The position numbers and the translations under genes were made by a program. From NCBI GenBank assembly GCA_035524275.1, contig DATKPC010000041.1:112612-176611 (forward strand): a stretch of 64,000 nt of DNA, written 5' to 3'. Below are positions 54,901 to 62,600 of the stretch, one piece after another. The notes below the pieces were generated by a model that did not search any database, was not told the origin of the DNA, and worked only from the letters and a program-made list of their open reading frames with translations. The DNA is from DATKPC01 sp035524275. GTDB lineage: Bacteria; Pseudomonadota; Gammaproteobacteria; Burkholderiales; Burkholderiaceae_F. Each line of letters starts with the position of its first letter. Position 1 is the first letter of the stretch.

Positions 54901-55084
54901 CGCGTTCGCGACCGGCGCCGGCGCCAACGCGCGGCGCTCGATGGGCACCGGCGTCGCCGGCGGCATGCTGGCGGCGACGTTCGTCGCGACGATCTTCGTC
55001 CCGTTGTTCTTCGTCTGGCTGTCGCGCAGGGCGCCCGACTACGAGGTGGCGGCGCGCGCGGCCGCCACGGGGCCGGAACGATGA
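51956..55084 (+). CDS. RND multidrug efflux transporter (HAE1 family)
   Basis: A 1042-residue inner-membrane proton/drug antiporter of the AcrB/MexF type. The N-terminus FFIDRPIFSSVLSIV is typical. The proton-relay aspartates D408 and D409 in GIVVDDAIVVLENCERLM align with the AcrB pair. The Gly-rich loop and the AAKNAILIVEFA helix are present. It sits between the adaptor and the outer membrane channel, whose ATG overlaps its stop, forming a complete tripartite pump. Substrates are not predictable. Confidence 0.96.
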   Translation: MSKFFIDRPIFSSVLSIVVVLAGLVASKVLPIAAFPDIAPPTVLINATYPGANAETLIRTVAAPIEEQLAGVEDMVYFNSVASSTGTLQILVTFEVGTDVDKAVFNVNNRVQLASPRLPPDVIRNGVTVAKRSLDILQVVALRSPDGRFDTLYLSNYALLNVVDDLKRVPGVSDVSIFGARDYSIRVWLNPDRMARLGVTTTDIANAISAQNQQYAAGKIGGEPAPSGQSLVYTVNARGRMTDPEQFGDIVVRANGPAGALHLRDVARIELGALNYDVSYTLDGKGAIGMAVFLQAGGNALSVADAVRAKMEELKARFPAGVEYLVPFDPTRYIRASINEVIETIFIAALLVMAVVFVFLQHWRATVIPMIAVPVSLIGTFAGLWLFHFTINTLTLFGMVLAIGIVVDDAIVVLENCERLMRERGMGAREAATEAMREVQFAIIAIVLVLSAVFVPVAFLGGIAGQLYRQFAVTVAISVVISGFVALTLSPALCALMLLPGDHESRIFRPFNVGFAAFTRGYLGAVNLALARRILSFVALLGIVGVAAWMFSRVPRSFVPNEDQGYVISAIVLPDAATLERTRAAGARLQAGVADEPAIEHMFIVAGFDLIGGGNKTNVATSFLPLTPWDQRTTSAAQVVDKVNRAGRTLTDGTAFAFNPPAIRGLGTASGFEVYVRARTDPDPARLLAVVNDFNAELARDPRLQGINTFYRATVPQLYVDVDREKALSLGVPVGDVFAALGSTVGALYVNDFDRFGHTYRVEMQSDAPYRAQPDDLGRVYVRSSTTGEMIPLSALITQRSVVGAEQLERFNGFLAAKVLGQGRAGISSGDAIKAVQEIAARALPEGYDIAWTGQAFQELRTGTASIFAFGFALVMVFLILAALYERWGLPLAVLLAVPFAVAGALAYVMLRGMENDIYFQIGLVVLIGLAAKNAILIVEFAHQAVVLEGKSAVEGALQAARLRFRPIVMTSLAFVFGVLPLAFATGAGANARRSMGTGVAGGMLAATFVATIFVPLFFVWLSRRAPDYEVAARAAATGPER

Positions 55085-56574
55085 GCCGATTGCGGACGCG
55101 CGTTCCACTCGCCATCCGGCGCCCGGCCGCCGTCGCACGGCGTGTCGTGCCGGCCGTCGTGCTCTTCGGAGCGATCGCCGGATGTGCCGTCGGGCCCGAC
55201 TACAAGCGGCCGACGCTCGACTTGCCGGGCGCGTATCCCGATTCCGGCGCCACGGCCGATTCCGGCGGCTCCGCCGGTTCCGACGCGTCATCCGCACCGC
55301 CGATCGCCACCTCGAGGATCCCCGCCAACTGGTGGTCGCTGTTCGGGGATCGCCGGCTCGACGAACTCGTCGATGCGGCGGTGGCGCGCAATACGAACCT
55401 GGCGCTCGCGGCGGCGCAGGTCGACGAGGCGGCCGGCGCGTTGCGCGAGGCGCGCGCGGCACAGTGGCCGTTGCTCGGCGGCTACGCCTCCGGATCGCGC
55501 GGGCGCAGCAGCCAGGAAGCGGCGCTCTTCCCGCAGACGGTCGGGCCGATCTTCAATGATTTCAAGTTCGGGCTGTCGGCGTCGTTCGAGGTCGACCTGT
55601 GGGGGCGACTTCGCCGGGCGAGCGAAGCGGCGCGCGCGCGCCTGCTCGCGACGCAGTATGCGCGTGACGTCGTCGCGCTGAGCCTCGCGACGACGACCGT
55701 CGAGGCCTACGTCACGCTGCGCGCGCTCGACCAGCAACTGGAGCTGACGCGATCGAACGTGGCGCGCTACGACGACACGCTGGCGATCGTTCGCCGCCGC
55801 GTCGCCGGGGGCTACGCCTCCAGCCTCGACCAGAGCCAGTTCGAATCCGCGCGCGCCAGCGAGTCTGCGCAGCTGCAGGAGATTGCGCGTCAGCGGTCGA
55901 TCGTCGAGCACCAGCTCGGCCAGTTGACCGGCAGGCTCGACCTGCGCCTCGATGCCGGCGACCTTGCCGCGCTGCCCCTGCCGCCGCTGCCGCCGCCGGA
56001 CGTGCCTTCGACGCTGCTCGAGCGTCGCCCCGACGTGCGGCAGGCCGAGGCGAGCCTCGCTGCCGCGAGCGCACTGATCGGCGTCGCGCGGGCGGCACAG
56101 TTTCCGACGCTGTCGCTCACGGCCGCTGCCGGGCAGGAGAGCGACGCCCTGCGCAATATCCTCGATCGTCCCGGCTCGGTCTGGTCGCTCGGGGCCGGCC
56201 TCGTGGGCCCGATCCTCGATGCGGGCCTCTACGCCGCCCGCACGCAGCAGGCCGAGGCGCGCCAGAAGGAGGCGGCCATCGCGTGGCGCGGCAGCGTCGA
56301 GACGGCGTTCCGCGAGGTCGCCGATGCGCTGTCGAATGTTCGCCTGGCGAGCGCGGCTGACGGCGATTTGAAGTCCGCGGTCGACGCCGCGCACGAATCC
56401 GAGCGGGTCGCGCGCAGCCGCTACGAGAACGGGTACGCCGGCTACTTCGAGCTGCTCGACGCGCAGAGGACGGTCAACGTGGCGCAGATCGCGTACGTGC
56501 GCAATCGCGAGGCGCAGCTTGGCTTTGCCGCCGAACTGATGAGGGCGCTGGGCGGCGGCTGGGCGGCGCCTTAG
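55081..56574 (+). CDS. Outer membrane efflux lipoprotein (NodT/OprM family)
   Basis: A 497-residue TolC-type channel. The N-terminus is a long basic region followed by a signal and lipobox (IAGC), then the family motif VGPDYKRP. Two outer-membrane-efflux repeats follow, the second starting LLERRPDVRQAEASL. The GYASSLDQSQFESAR motif is typical of the NodT group. It is translationally coupled to the pump gene and completes the tripartite system. Confidence 0.95.
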   Translation: MSRLRTRVPLAIRRPAAVARRVVPAVVLFGAIAGCAVGPDYKRPTLDLPGAYPDSGATADSGGSAGSDASSAPPIATSRIPANWWSLFGDRRLDELVDAAVARNTNLALAAAQVDEAAGALREARAAQWPLLGGYASGSRGRSSQEAALFPQTVGPIFNDFKFGLSASFEVDLWGRLRRASEAARARLLATQYARDVVALSLATTTVEAYVTLRALDQQLELTRSNVARYDDTLAIVRRRVAGGYASSLDQSQFESARASESAQLQEIARQRSIVEHQLGQLTGRLDLRLDAGDLAALPLPPLPPPDVPSTLLERRPDVRQAEASLAAASALIGVARAAQFPTLSLTAAAGQESDALRNILDRPGSVWSLGAGLVGPILDAGLYAARTQQAEARQKEAAIAWRGSVETAFREVADALSNVRLASAADGDLKSAVDAAHESERVARSRYENGYAGYFELLDAQRTVNVAQIAYVRNREAQLGFAAELMRALGGGWAAP

Positions 56575-56689
56575 CCGCCGCGCCGCGGGGCTTGTCCTCC
56601 GTCAAGCCGCGCGGGGCCTGCCCGCCTATGATTTCCCGCGATGGAGGGTGGGCCATGATGTCCGCCCTCCCCTATTCGGCGGGGGCGAG

Positions 56690-57070
56690 ATGGTGACCGC
56701 GGTAAAACATGACCAGATCATGGTCGGCTTCAAGCCGATCGACGACCTGCACCGGGAGTTCGAGGAAATCCTGGCTGCGCTCAACGATCCGGGCGAGGCC
56801 GACTACGGGGCGCACCTGCTCGCGCTCCACGAGCACCTGATCCGCCATTGCGCGACCGAGGAGCAGTTCATGCTCCAGGAGAACTATTCGCATTACGAGC
56901 GGCATCGGCGTGCCCACGAGCACCTGCTCGAGTCGGTTTCCGACGTGCGGCGTCGCTTCGATGGCGGCGACATCGACGCCGTCAAGCGCTATGCGGCGGA
57001 CCTGATGAACTGGTTCGCGATCCATGCCTCGACCGAGGACCGCGAACTTGCCTCCTACCTGAAAGGCTGA
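56690..57070 (+). CDS. Bacteriohemerythrin
   Basis: A 126-residue oxygen-binding diiron protein. The expected ligands are present: H21, H53 and E57 (HxxxE), H72 and H76, H112 and D117 (HASTED). Single-domain hemerythrins store, carry or sense oxygen. ATG 56690 is preferred over GTG 56648 because it has a purine-rich ribosome site and matches family length. Its neighbour across a hairpin is a convergent membrane protein. Confidence 0.93.
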   Translation: MVTAVKHDQIMVGFKPIDDLHREFEEILAALNDPGEADYGAHLLALHEHLIRHCATEEQFMLQENYSHYERHRRAHEHLLESVSDVRRRFDGGDIDAVKRYAADLMNWFAIHASTEDRELASYLKG

Positions 57071-57103
57071 CGGGAAGGGCCGTCAGGAGAGGCCGAAGGG
57101 CGG

Positions 57104-57138
57104 ACCCTGAAGGCCGGCCGCGGGACGGCCTTCAGGGT
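57104..57138. terminator. Long hairpin between convergent genes
   Basis: A perfect 12-base inverted repeat, ACCCTGAAGGCC and GGCCTTCAGGGT, with an 11-base loop lies between the hemerythrin and the minus-strand gene, whose stop it overlaps. The symmetric position suggests a bidirectional terminator, though T-runs are lacking. Confidence 0.55.
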
Positions 57139-57752
57139 ATGAGCTCGCCCTCGACGATGTCCCGCGCCGCCTTGACGCAGCGGTAGCGCGCCGCGGCGAA
57201 CGGCTGCAGCGCCTCCGCGGCGCGCGCCGCGAAGTCGCCGGCGAACGAGATCCGCCAGCGCTCCGGGTCGGACGCCATCGTTTCGGTCTCGGCGCGCAGG
57301 AAATGGAGGTGCGCCTGGCGCGCGTCGCTCAGTTCGCCGACGGCGGCCTCGAGGTTCGGAAAGTAGAGTTGCTGCAGCGCGCGGACCGCATGGAAGCTTC
57401 GACTGCCGTCGTCGAGGTCCGTCGCCGACCCTTCGCCGCCGAGAACGGGTGCGCCGGAGCCGTTGCGCCCGAGGCGCTCGAGCGCCAGCGAGGCCCGTTC
57501 CAGGTCGCGCTCGGTCTGCAGCACCTCCTCGACGAAATTCTCCAGCTTGTCGCAGAGCAGGTCGTGGCGCCGGCGATCGTCGCGCACCGCGTGCACCCCG
57601 GCGGCCTGTCGTCGCGTCGCGGTGAGCTGATAGCCGAGATACGCCGCGACGAGCGCCAGGCCGACGAGCGCACCCGTCGAACGCGATGCGGCACCGTGGG
57701 CATCGAGGGAGCCCGCCAGGGCCTCGCCAGTCCGTAGATCAACCGAGCGCAT
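57132..57752 (-). CDS. Membrane-anchored helical protein of unknown function
   Basis: I do not recognise a family. The 206-residue product has one membrane helix near residues 27-43 (GALVGLALVAAYLGYQL), then a helical, charged region rich in Arg, Asp and Glu. The arrangement resembles a chemoreceptor-like sensory stub without a signalling domain, but this is only topology. ATG 57752 has a GGAGG site eight bases upstream, which supports it being translated. It converges on the hemerythrin gene, sharing a terminator hairpin. Confidence 0.65.
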   Translation of the reverse strand: MRSVDLRTGEALAGSLDAHGAASRSTGALVGLALVAAYLGYQLTATRRQAAGVHAVRDDRRRHDLLCDKLENFVEEVLQTERDLERASLALERLGRNGSGAPVLGGEGSATDLDDGSRSFHAVRALQQLYFPNLEAAVGELSDARQAHLHFLRAETETMASDPERWRISFAGDFAARAAEALQPFAAARYRCVKAARDIVEGELIP

Positions 57753-57947
57753 AAGCCGCCTCCATCCTGCACGCGCGAAGGAGCCATGCGACGCGGCAGG
57801 GCGGGCGTTCCGCGCGCCCGCTTCCCCGCCTGCGTCGGGGAAGATCATCGTACACGCGCCGGCGGCCGTTGGACACGCGAACCCGGGGCCGCGCGCGGCC
57901 GCTTAGGTATGATGGATGCGCTGGGCTGGCTACAGGGGAGAGGAGAC

Positions 57948-58151
57948 ATGGCCACGGGTACCGTCAAGTGGTTCAACGACGCCAAGGGTTTCGGGTTCAT
58001 CACGCCGGACGACGGCGGGAAGGACCTGTTCGCTCATTTTTCCGAGATCCAGGGTTCGGGGTTCAAGTCGCTGAAGGAAGCGCAGCGCGTCGAGTTCACG
58101 GTCGCGCAGGGCGCCAAGGGCCCGCAGGCGACCCAGATCAAGCCGCTCTGA
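57948..58151 (+). CDS. cspA: Cold shock-like protein
   Basis: A 67-residue single-stranded nucleic acid-binding protein of the Csp family. RNP1 (KGFGFI) and RNP2 (LFAHF) motifs are intact. It acts as an RNA chaperone; whether it is cold-inducible is not visible. A strong GGAGAGGAG site precedes the ATG. A TATGAT at 57908-57913 could be a -10, but no -35 matches. A hairpin follows the gene. Confidence 0.96.
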   Translation: MATGTVKWFNDAKGFGFITPDDGGKDLFAHFSEIQGSGFKSLKEAQRVEFTVAQGAKGPQATQIKPL

Positions 58152-58164
58152 TTCCGCTCGGTCG

Positions 58165-58189
58165 CGCCACGGTGCGAAGCGCCGTGGCG
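58165..58189 (+). terminator. Hairpin after cspA
   Basis: A perfect 8-base stem CGCCACGG / CCGTGGCG with a nine-base loop begins 13 bases after the cspA stop. No T-run follows, as often in GC-rich genomes, so it is a likely but unproven terminator. Confidence 0.45.
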
Positions 58190-58308
58190 GCCCGGGGCCC
58201 GGGGCTGCAGCGCGGGCCGCGTTGGCGGAATTGCTCCGCGAAGCCCCCTTTTGCCTGCGCGGCGGGTTTCGAGGTCCGCGCGGGCGTTTCCCACAGGACA
58301 CGCCAGCC

Positions 58309-59193
58309 ATGCGTCACCAGGACCTGATCGCGATCGACGTGCATACGCACGCCGAAGTTTCGTGTCGCAATCCTTTCGATCGCTACGGCGAGGAATACGA
58401 TCGCGCGGCGGACAAGTATTTCCGTTCGAGCCGGCGACCGACGATCGACGAAACCGTCGCCTACTACCGCGAACGGAAGATCGGTCTCGTGATGTTCACG
58501 GTCGATTCCGAGGCGCAGATCGGGCGGCAGCGCGTGCCGAACGAGGAAATCGCGGAGGCGGCGCGAAACAACGCGGACATGATGCTGGCGTTCGCGAGCA
58601 TCGATCCGCACAAGGGGAAGATGGGCGCGCGCGAGGCGCGGCGCCTCGTCGAAGAGCTGGGCGTCAGGGGCTTCAAGTTCCATCCGACGGTCCAGGGATT
58701 CCATCCTTACGACCGGATGGCGTGGCCGATCTACGAGGTCGTGGCCGAATTCGGGCTGCCCGCGATCTTCCACAGCGGGCATTCCGGCATCGGTTCCGGG
58801 ATGCGATGCGGCGGCGGCCTGCGGTTGGAATATTCGAACCCGATGCACCTCGACGACGTCGCGATCTCGTTTCCGGACATGAAGATCGTCATTGCGCACC
58901 CGTCATGGCCCTGGCAGGACGAGGCCCTGTCGGTCGCGATGCATAAGCCCAACGTCTGGATCGATCTTTCCGGCTGGTCGCCGAAGTACTTCCCGCCGCA
59001 GCTCGTCCAGTATGCCAATACGCTGCTGAAGGACCGGGTGCTGTTTGGCTCCGACTTTCCACTGATCACGCCGGACCGGTGGCTCAAGGACTACGAGGAA
59101 GCCGGCTTCCGCCCGGAGGTGCGCGCCGGCATCCTGAAGGACAACGCCGTGCGCCTGCTGGGGCTGGACGCGTCGGCGGGCCCGGCCGCCTGA
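58309..59193 (+). CDS. Amidohydrolase 2 family metal-dependent hydrolase or decarboxylase
   Basis: A 294-residue TIM-barrel protein. Metal-binding motifs are H12-T-H14 at the N-terminus, FHSGH, AHPSWPW and the catalytic Asp in FGSDFPL. The family includes ACMSD-like decarboxylases and 4-oxalomesaconate hydratase-like enzymes of aromatic catabolism; the exact substrate cannot be set because no pathway genes flank it. ATG 58309 is the first Met before the metal motif; earlier in-frame codons overlap the cspA hairpin region. Confidence 0.88.
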   Translation: MRHQDLIAIDVHTHAEVSCRNPFDRYGEEYDRAADKYFRSSRRPTIDETVAYYRERKIGLVMFTVDSEAQIGRQRVPNEEIAEAARNNADMMLAFASIDPHKGKMGAREARRLVEELGVRGFKFHPTVQGFHPYDRMAWPIYEVVAEFGLPAIFHSGHSGIGSGMRCGGGLRLEYSNPMHLDDVAISFPDMKIVIAHPSWPWQDEALSVAMHKPNVWIDLSGWSPKYFPPQLVQYANTLLKDRVLFGSDFPLITPDRWLKDYEEAGFRPEVRAGILKDNAVRLLGLDASAGPAA

Positions 59194-59309
59194 TGGCCCC
59201 GACGACCTGGCGGCTACGGGTCGCAACGTCGCGATAACGCGTCGCGATTCGAAGCCAACGTCGCGCATCCTGTATTTGCGGGGTCGATGGCGCGCATTCA
59301 AAGTCGCGA

Positions 59310-59367
59310 TTGGAAAATCCGGCGCCGATTCCTTAAATTTTGTGCATAGCAGCAATCTGCTGTGCAC
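59310..59367 (+). promoter_or_regulatory. Promoter with near-perfect palindrome at the start site, before the 68-residue gene
   Basis: TTGGAA (59310-59315), 17 bases, then TTAAAT (59333-59338) form a weak promoter. An inverted repeat GTGCATAGCAG-CAAT-CTGCTGTGCAC (59342-59367), 10 of 11 positions paired, overlaps the predicted start of transcription. It could be a repressor site or form a 5' hairpin ahead of the AAGGAG ribosome site. Confidence 0.55.
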
Positions 59368-59383
59368 TCTTAAGGAGTCGAAC

Positions 59384-59590
59384 ATGCATCCGATGCTTCC
59401 GTGGGTCACGCCGCCGCTTCGGCGCAGTTGGCGCGACGACCGCCTTCCGGTCGAACGGGCGCGCGACGAACAGGCGTTCTACGACCGGTACGGCGATGCC
59501 GCGGTGGATTGGCCCTCGCGTCTGGGACCCGCCGTCATGGCCTTCCAGGTCGCGATCGCTCTTCTTGCGATCGTGATCGCCTGGCGCTGA
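59384..59590 (+). CDS. Small single-helix membrane protein, 68 residues
   Basis: Not recognised. The product begins MHPMLPWVTPPLRRSWRDDR, has an acidic/basic middle, and ends with one membrane helix (about 49-67, AVMAFQVAIALLAIVIAWR), so it is tail-anchored with the N-terminus probably in the cytoplasm. AAGGAG eight bases before the ATG and a promoter-palindrome upstream support it being a real, regulated gene. It stands alone, with no operon partner visible. Confidence 0.7.
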   Translation: MHPMLPWVTPPLRRSWRDDRLPVERARDEQAFYDRYGDAAVDWPSRLGPAVMAFQVAIALLAIVIAWR

Positions 59591-59773
59591 CGCGGCAGAC
59601 CGCCTCTTCCCCTCCCCCCGCCGCAGCAACCGCAGCGGCATGCCGCGCGCCCGAGGGCCGGCAAGGGCGGCAAACGCCGGACTTATCCTCGGATTCGGCA
59701 TTCGCCGGACTTCTAGACTGGCCTGGTGAAGTCGGCGCGACGACCGTCGCGCCGCGACCGGACCCCGTCTTCG

Positions 59774-60538
59774 ATGTCCCAGGCCGCAGGAAACCGTCGC
59801 CACGCCCCACCGCGCGGGTTGCCGGACCGTGCGACGCGCGGTTTCCTCGGCGGCCTGCTTGCGCTGGCCGCCGGGTTGCTGGCGATGGCCGTCGCGGGAC
59901 CCGTCGCGGCCGCGGCCGACCGCGACAGCGGCGGTCGCAACGAGGCCGAGTCGCCCGCGCGCGACGCGCCATCGCCGCCATCGGAGCCGTCGCCGTCCGG
60001 TCCGCCGGAGCGGATTGATCCCGTCTTTCCCGACCTGCATGCAGCTGCCTGGAGCGCGCTGCACGGGCGTAATGCGCCGGAGGCCATGCGCTGGCATCCG
60101 GCCGGCTATCGCGACGATGCGGAGCCTGTCGACGTCACGCACGCATCGATCGCGGCCCCGGCTTCGCCTCGACCGGAATCCGGTGCGACGCCGCCGGCGG
60201 CCGGGAGCGCCGCGACTGTCGCGATGCAGGCTCCGCAGCCGCAGCCGCAGCCGCAGCCGCACGCCGCGAAGCCCGCGGAGCCCGCGGTCGCGGCAAGGCT
60301 TGAAGCGGTCGTCGCAGCGGCACGCATCGAGGCGGCGCCGCCTGCCGATCCACCGGTCCCGGGTCGCCCGCCGGGCGAAGCCGGTCGCCACCCCGACAAG
60401 GTCGCCGTGCACGGAAGCTGCAGCGTCCACAGCAACGATGCCGAATCACGCGCGCGCCTGAAGGCGTGCCTGCGCGCCGCGTTCCATCTGGCCCAGGCGC
60501 CGCCCGCCGATCGCGCCGGGAGCCCCCGCGGCCCATAG
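59774..60538 (+). CDS. Exported Ala/Pro-rich protein of unknown function
   Basis: A 254-residue product with a basic N-terminus and a hydrophobic signal or anchor (about 24-46, GFLGGLLALAAGLLAMAVAG). The rest is Ala/Pro/Arg-rich low complexity with a Gln-Pro repeat (153-161) and a short C-terminal block containing two cysteines (GSCSVHSNDAESRARLKACL). No family is apparent and no ribosome site is clear. The signal segment supports it as coding, but composition alone could produce this frame in GC-rich DNA; ATG 59726 is another start. Confidence 0.45.
   Translation: MSQAAGNRRHAPPRGLPDRATRGFLGGLLALAAGLLAMAVAGPVAAAADRDSGGRNEAESPARDAPSPPSEPSPSGPPERIDPVFPDLHAAAWSALHGRNAPEAMRWHPAGYRDDAEPVDVTHASIAAPASPRPESGATPPAAGSAATVAMQAPQPQPQPQPHAAKPAEPAVAARLEAVVAAARIEAAPPADPPVPGRPPGEAGRHPDKVAVHGSCSVHSNDAESRARLKACLRAAFHLAQAPPADRAGSPRGP
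60233..60256 (+). repeat. Four tandem CCGCAG hexamers
   Basis: Four exact copies encode the Pro-Gln run of the exported Pro-rich protein. Slippage would add or remove Pro-Gln pairs without shifting the frame. Confidence 0.8.
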
Positions 60539-60582
60539 CGATCCATCGCCCGGCATCGCCGAGCGCTTCGCGGCAGCGGCGT

Positions 60583-61116
60583 TCAGCCCGGTTTCGATCG
60601 TCGAGCGGCGGCGGCGCGGTGGTCCTTCGCCGCGGTCCCACGCCTGGCGCCCTCACGCGACTTCGATGCGGGCTTCGCGGGCCTGCGCGCCGGTTTCCCG
60701 GCCGCGGCTTCGGTGCGAAGCAGTTCCTTGAGCGGGCCATGGAGCAGTTGCGAAATCCAGGCATCGCCAAGGATGTTCCGGATCAGGAGTCCACGCAGCC
60801 CGCGAAATCCCGCGTGCGCGAACGTCAAGCGGGTACCGGTGTCCGTCGCGTCGAGCGTCCAGGTGATCGTCGTCGCGACTCCCGCAGCGGCGAGGGAATA
60901 GGACAGCCGCCGGCCGGGTATCGCCTCGAGCACTTCGCACGCCACGGTTCCGTCGAAGCCGGGCAGCGGCTTCGTCCGGAAATGGAAGCGGTGCCCGGCG
61001 CGGGCCACGATGTCGTTCGGCATGAGCCAGCGTGCCAGCAGCGTTGATTCGGCGAGCGCGCGCCAGACGAGCTCCGGCGCGTGTTCGTAGTCGACCTGGA
61101 TCGGCGTATCGGCCAT
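60583..61116 (-). CDS. SRPBCC/START-fold protein with basic tail
   Basis: A 177-residue protein with the SRPBCC (polyketide cyclase/AHSA1-like) ligand-binding fold over residues 1-130: opening motif VDYEHAPELVWRALAES and a central strand region ATTITWTLDATDTGTRLTF (70-88). The last 45 residues are a Lys/Arg/Ala-rich tail resembling DNA- or membrane-binding tails. ATG 61116 matches the usual family start. It diverges from the fatty acid-modifying genes, sharing a 269-base control region; a lipid-related ligand is a reasonable but untested idea. Confidence 0.78.
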   Translation of the reverse strand: MADTPIQVDYEHAPELVWRALAESTLLARWLMPNDIVARAGHRFHFRTKPLPGFDGTVACEVLEAIPGRRLSYSLAAAGVATTITWTLDATDTGTRLTFAHAGFRGLRGLLIRNILGDAWISQLLHGPLKELLRTEAAAGKPARRPAKPASKSREGARRGTAAKDHRAAAARRSKPG

Positions 61117-61192
61117 TGTCGGGCGGCAAGCCTCGCTTCGATCGGAACGGTCGGCGCTGCAGTCGAAGTCGACGACCACGCCGTGCATAGGG

Positions 61193-61210
61193 CTGCAAGG
61201 ATACTTGCAG
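61193..61210. promoter_or_regulatory. Palindrome in the divergent region before the Cfa-like gene
   Basis: A perfect palindrome CTGCAAG-GATA-CTTGCAG lies between the SRPBCC gene and the Cfa-like gene, 83 bases from the former. Its symmetry fits a dimeric regulator. No matching regulator gene is in the window. Confidence 0.4.
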
Positions 61211-61385
61211 AGCGCGTTTCCGATCGCGATTCAGATCGAGTTTCAGCTCGCGCTCGAGCTCACGAGTCAGCCGGCGAGTCGCCAGGACGCGGGACGCGGC
61301 CGGCGCCATGCCCGGTTAATTTACGTCTCCAGAGGACGAGCGTTCCGCCGCCGCTGCTGCGCGTGGAACCACCCGGGGCGCGACG

Positions 61386-62600
61386 ATGCTCAATCCGTTG
61401 AGGGATTTCACCGACGTGCTCGCGCGCCGCGCCGGCGTCGCGTTCGCGGTGCAGGCGCCTGGCGGCGCCATTCACCACGCGGGCGGCGGCGAGCCGGCGT
61501 TCCGGCTCGTGTTCCGCAGCGAAGCGGCCGTGCTGTCGACGGCGATGCGCGGCCACATCGGGCTTCTCGAGGCCTATTTCGACGAGCAGGTCGACGTCGA
61601 AGGCGACATCCGCGCCGCGTTCGCGGTCGGCCTGGCGAGCGGCGTGGACGCCTCGCCGCGCGCGCTCATCGACGTCGAGAACAACGTCCACGAACTGCGC
61701 TATTCCAACCGGTCGTTCGCGCAGGCGAAGGCCAATGCGCGCGCCCACTACGGGCTGGGCGAGCCGTTCTACCGGCTGTGGCTCGACGACCCGCTGAAGA
61801 TGTACACCTGCGGCTACTGGCCGGAAGGAACGACGACGCTGGAGCAGGCGCAGCGCAACAAGATCGACCACGTCTGCCGCAAGATCCGCCTCGCGAAGGG
61901 CGAGACCGTGATCGACATCGGTTGCGGATTCGGGGGTTTCCTTTTCCGTGCCGACGAGACGATCGGCATCCGCGGAACCGGGCTCAACACGACGACCGAG
62001 CAGGTCGACTGGCTGCGCGAGGAAGTCGGGCGCCGCGGCCTCGGGCAGCGCATCGCCGTGCGCGAAGCCGACTTCCGCGAAGTCGATGCCGCCTACGACA
62101 AGGTCGTTTCGATCGGCGTGCTCGAGCACGCCGGCCGCGACCAGCTCGCCGAGGTGGTCAAGGCGCACGCCGACTTCCTGCGTCCCGGCGGGCTCGGCAT
62201 GCTGCATTTCATCGGCCATGTGGGCCGCTTCGAGACCGAGCTCTTCATCCGCAAGCATGTCTTCCCCGGCGGCTGGATACCGAGTCTCGCCGAAGTGATC
62301 GTCGAGATGGAGCGCTGCGGCCTCGAGGTCGTCGACATCGAGAATCTCCGGCGTCACTACGCGTTCACGCTGGACGCCTGGACCGAGCGCTTCGAGCGGA
62401 ACTGGCCTGCGATCCAGGCGCTGGACCCGGCACGGTTCGACGAGCGCTTCCGCAGGATCTGGCGGTGCTACCTCGTCGGGTGCGCCGAGATGTTCCGTTC
62501 CCCGGCCGGTTATACGCACCTGTTCCAGGTCGTCTTCAGCAAGGGCAACACCAGCGCGGCGAGTTACCCGATGAGCCGCGCGCACCTGTATGCCGGCTGA
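61386..62600 (+). CDS. Cyclopropane-fatty-acid-synthase family methyltransferase
   Basis: A 404-residue SAM-dependent enzyme that modifies double bonds of membrane lipid acyl chains. The N-terminal Cfa-type domain is followed by a methyltransferase domain with VIDIGCGFGGF, GLNTTTEQVDW and SIGVLEHAGRDQL, and a C-terminal HYAFTLDAWTERF block. Classic cfa makes cyclopropane rings, but the overlap with a flavoprotein gene (11 bases) points to relatives such as TmsB/BfaB or UfaM that make methyl or methylene branches. The start fits the family and follows a GGGGCGCG leader with no strong ribosome site. Confidence 0.9.
   Translation: MLNPLRDFTDVLARRAGVAFAVQAPGGAIHHAGGGEPAFRLVFRSEAAVLSTAMRGHIGLLEAYFDEQVDVEGDIRAAFAVGLASGVDASPRALIDVENNVHELRYSNRSFAQAKANARAHYGLGEPFYRLWLDDPLKMYTCGYWPEGTTTLEQAQRNKIDHVCRKIRLAKGETVIDIGCGFGGFLFRADETIGIRGTGLNTTTEQVDWLREEVGRRGLGQRIAVREADFREVDAAYDKVVSIGVLEHAGRDQLAEVVKAHADFLRPGGLGMLHFIGHVGRFETELFIRKHVFPGGWIPSLAEVIVEMERCGLEVVDIENLRRHYAFTLDAWTERFERNWPAIQALDPARFDERFRRIWRCYLVGCAEMFRSPAGYTHLFQVVFSKGNTSAASYPMSRAHLYAG

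Noticed and set aside
48908..55462. A 2184-codon open frame on the minus strand opposite the chemoreceptor and RND genes
   Set aside because: It is a GC-rich antisense shadow: Arg/Ala/Asp-rich low complexity with no domain, and the plus strand carries four well-conserved genes over the same bases.
47401..56574. Genomic island containing the EamA, chemoreceptor and RND genes
   Set aside because: No integrase, direct repeats, tRNA or change in codon composition was seen at the edges.
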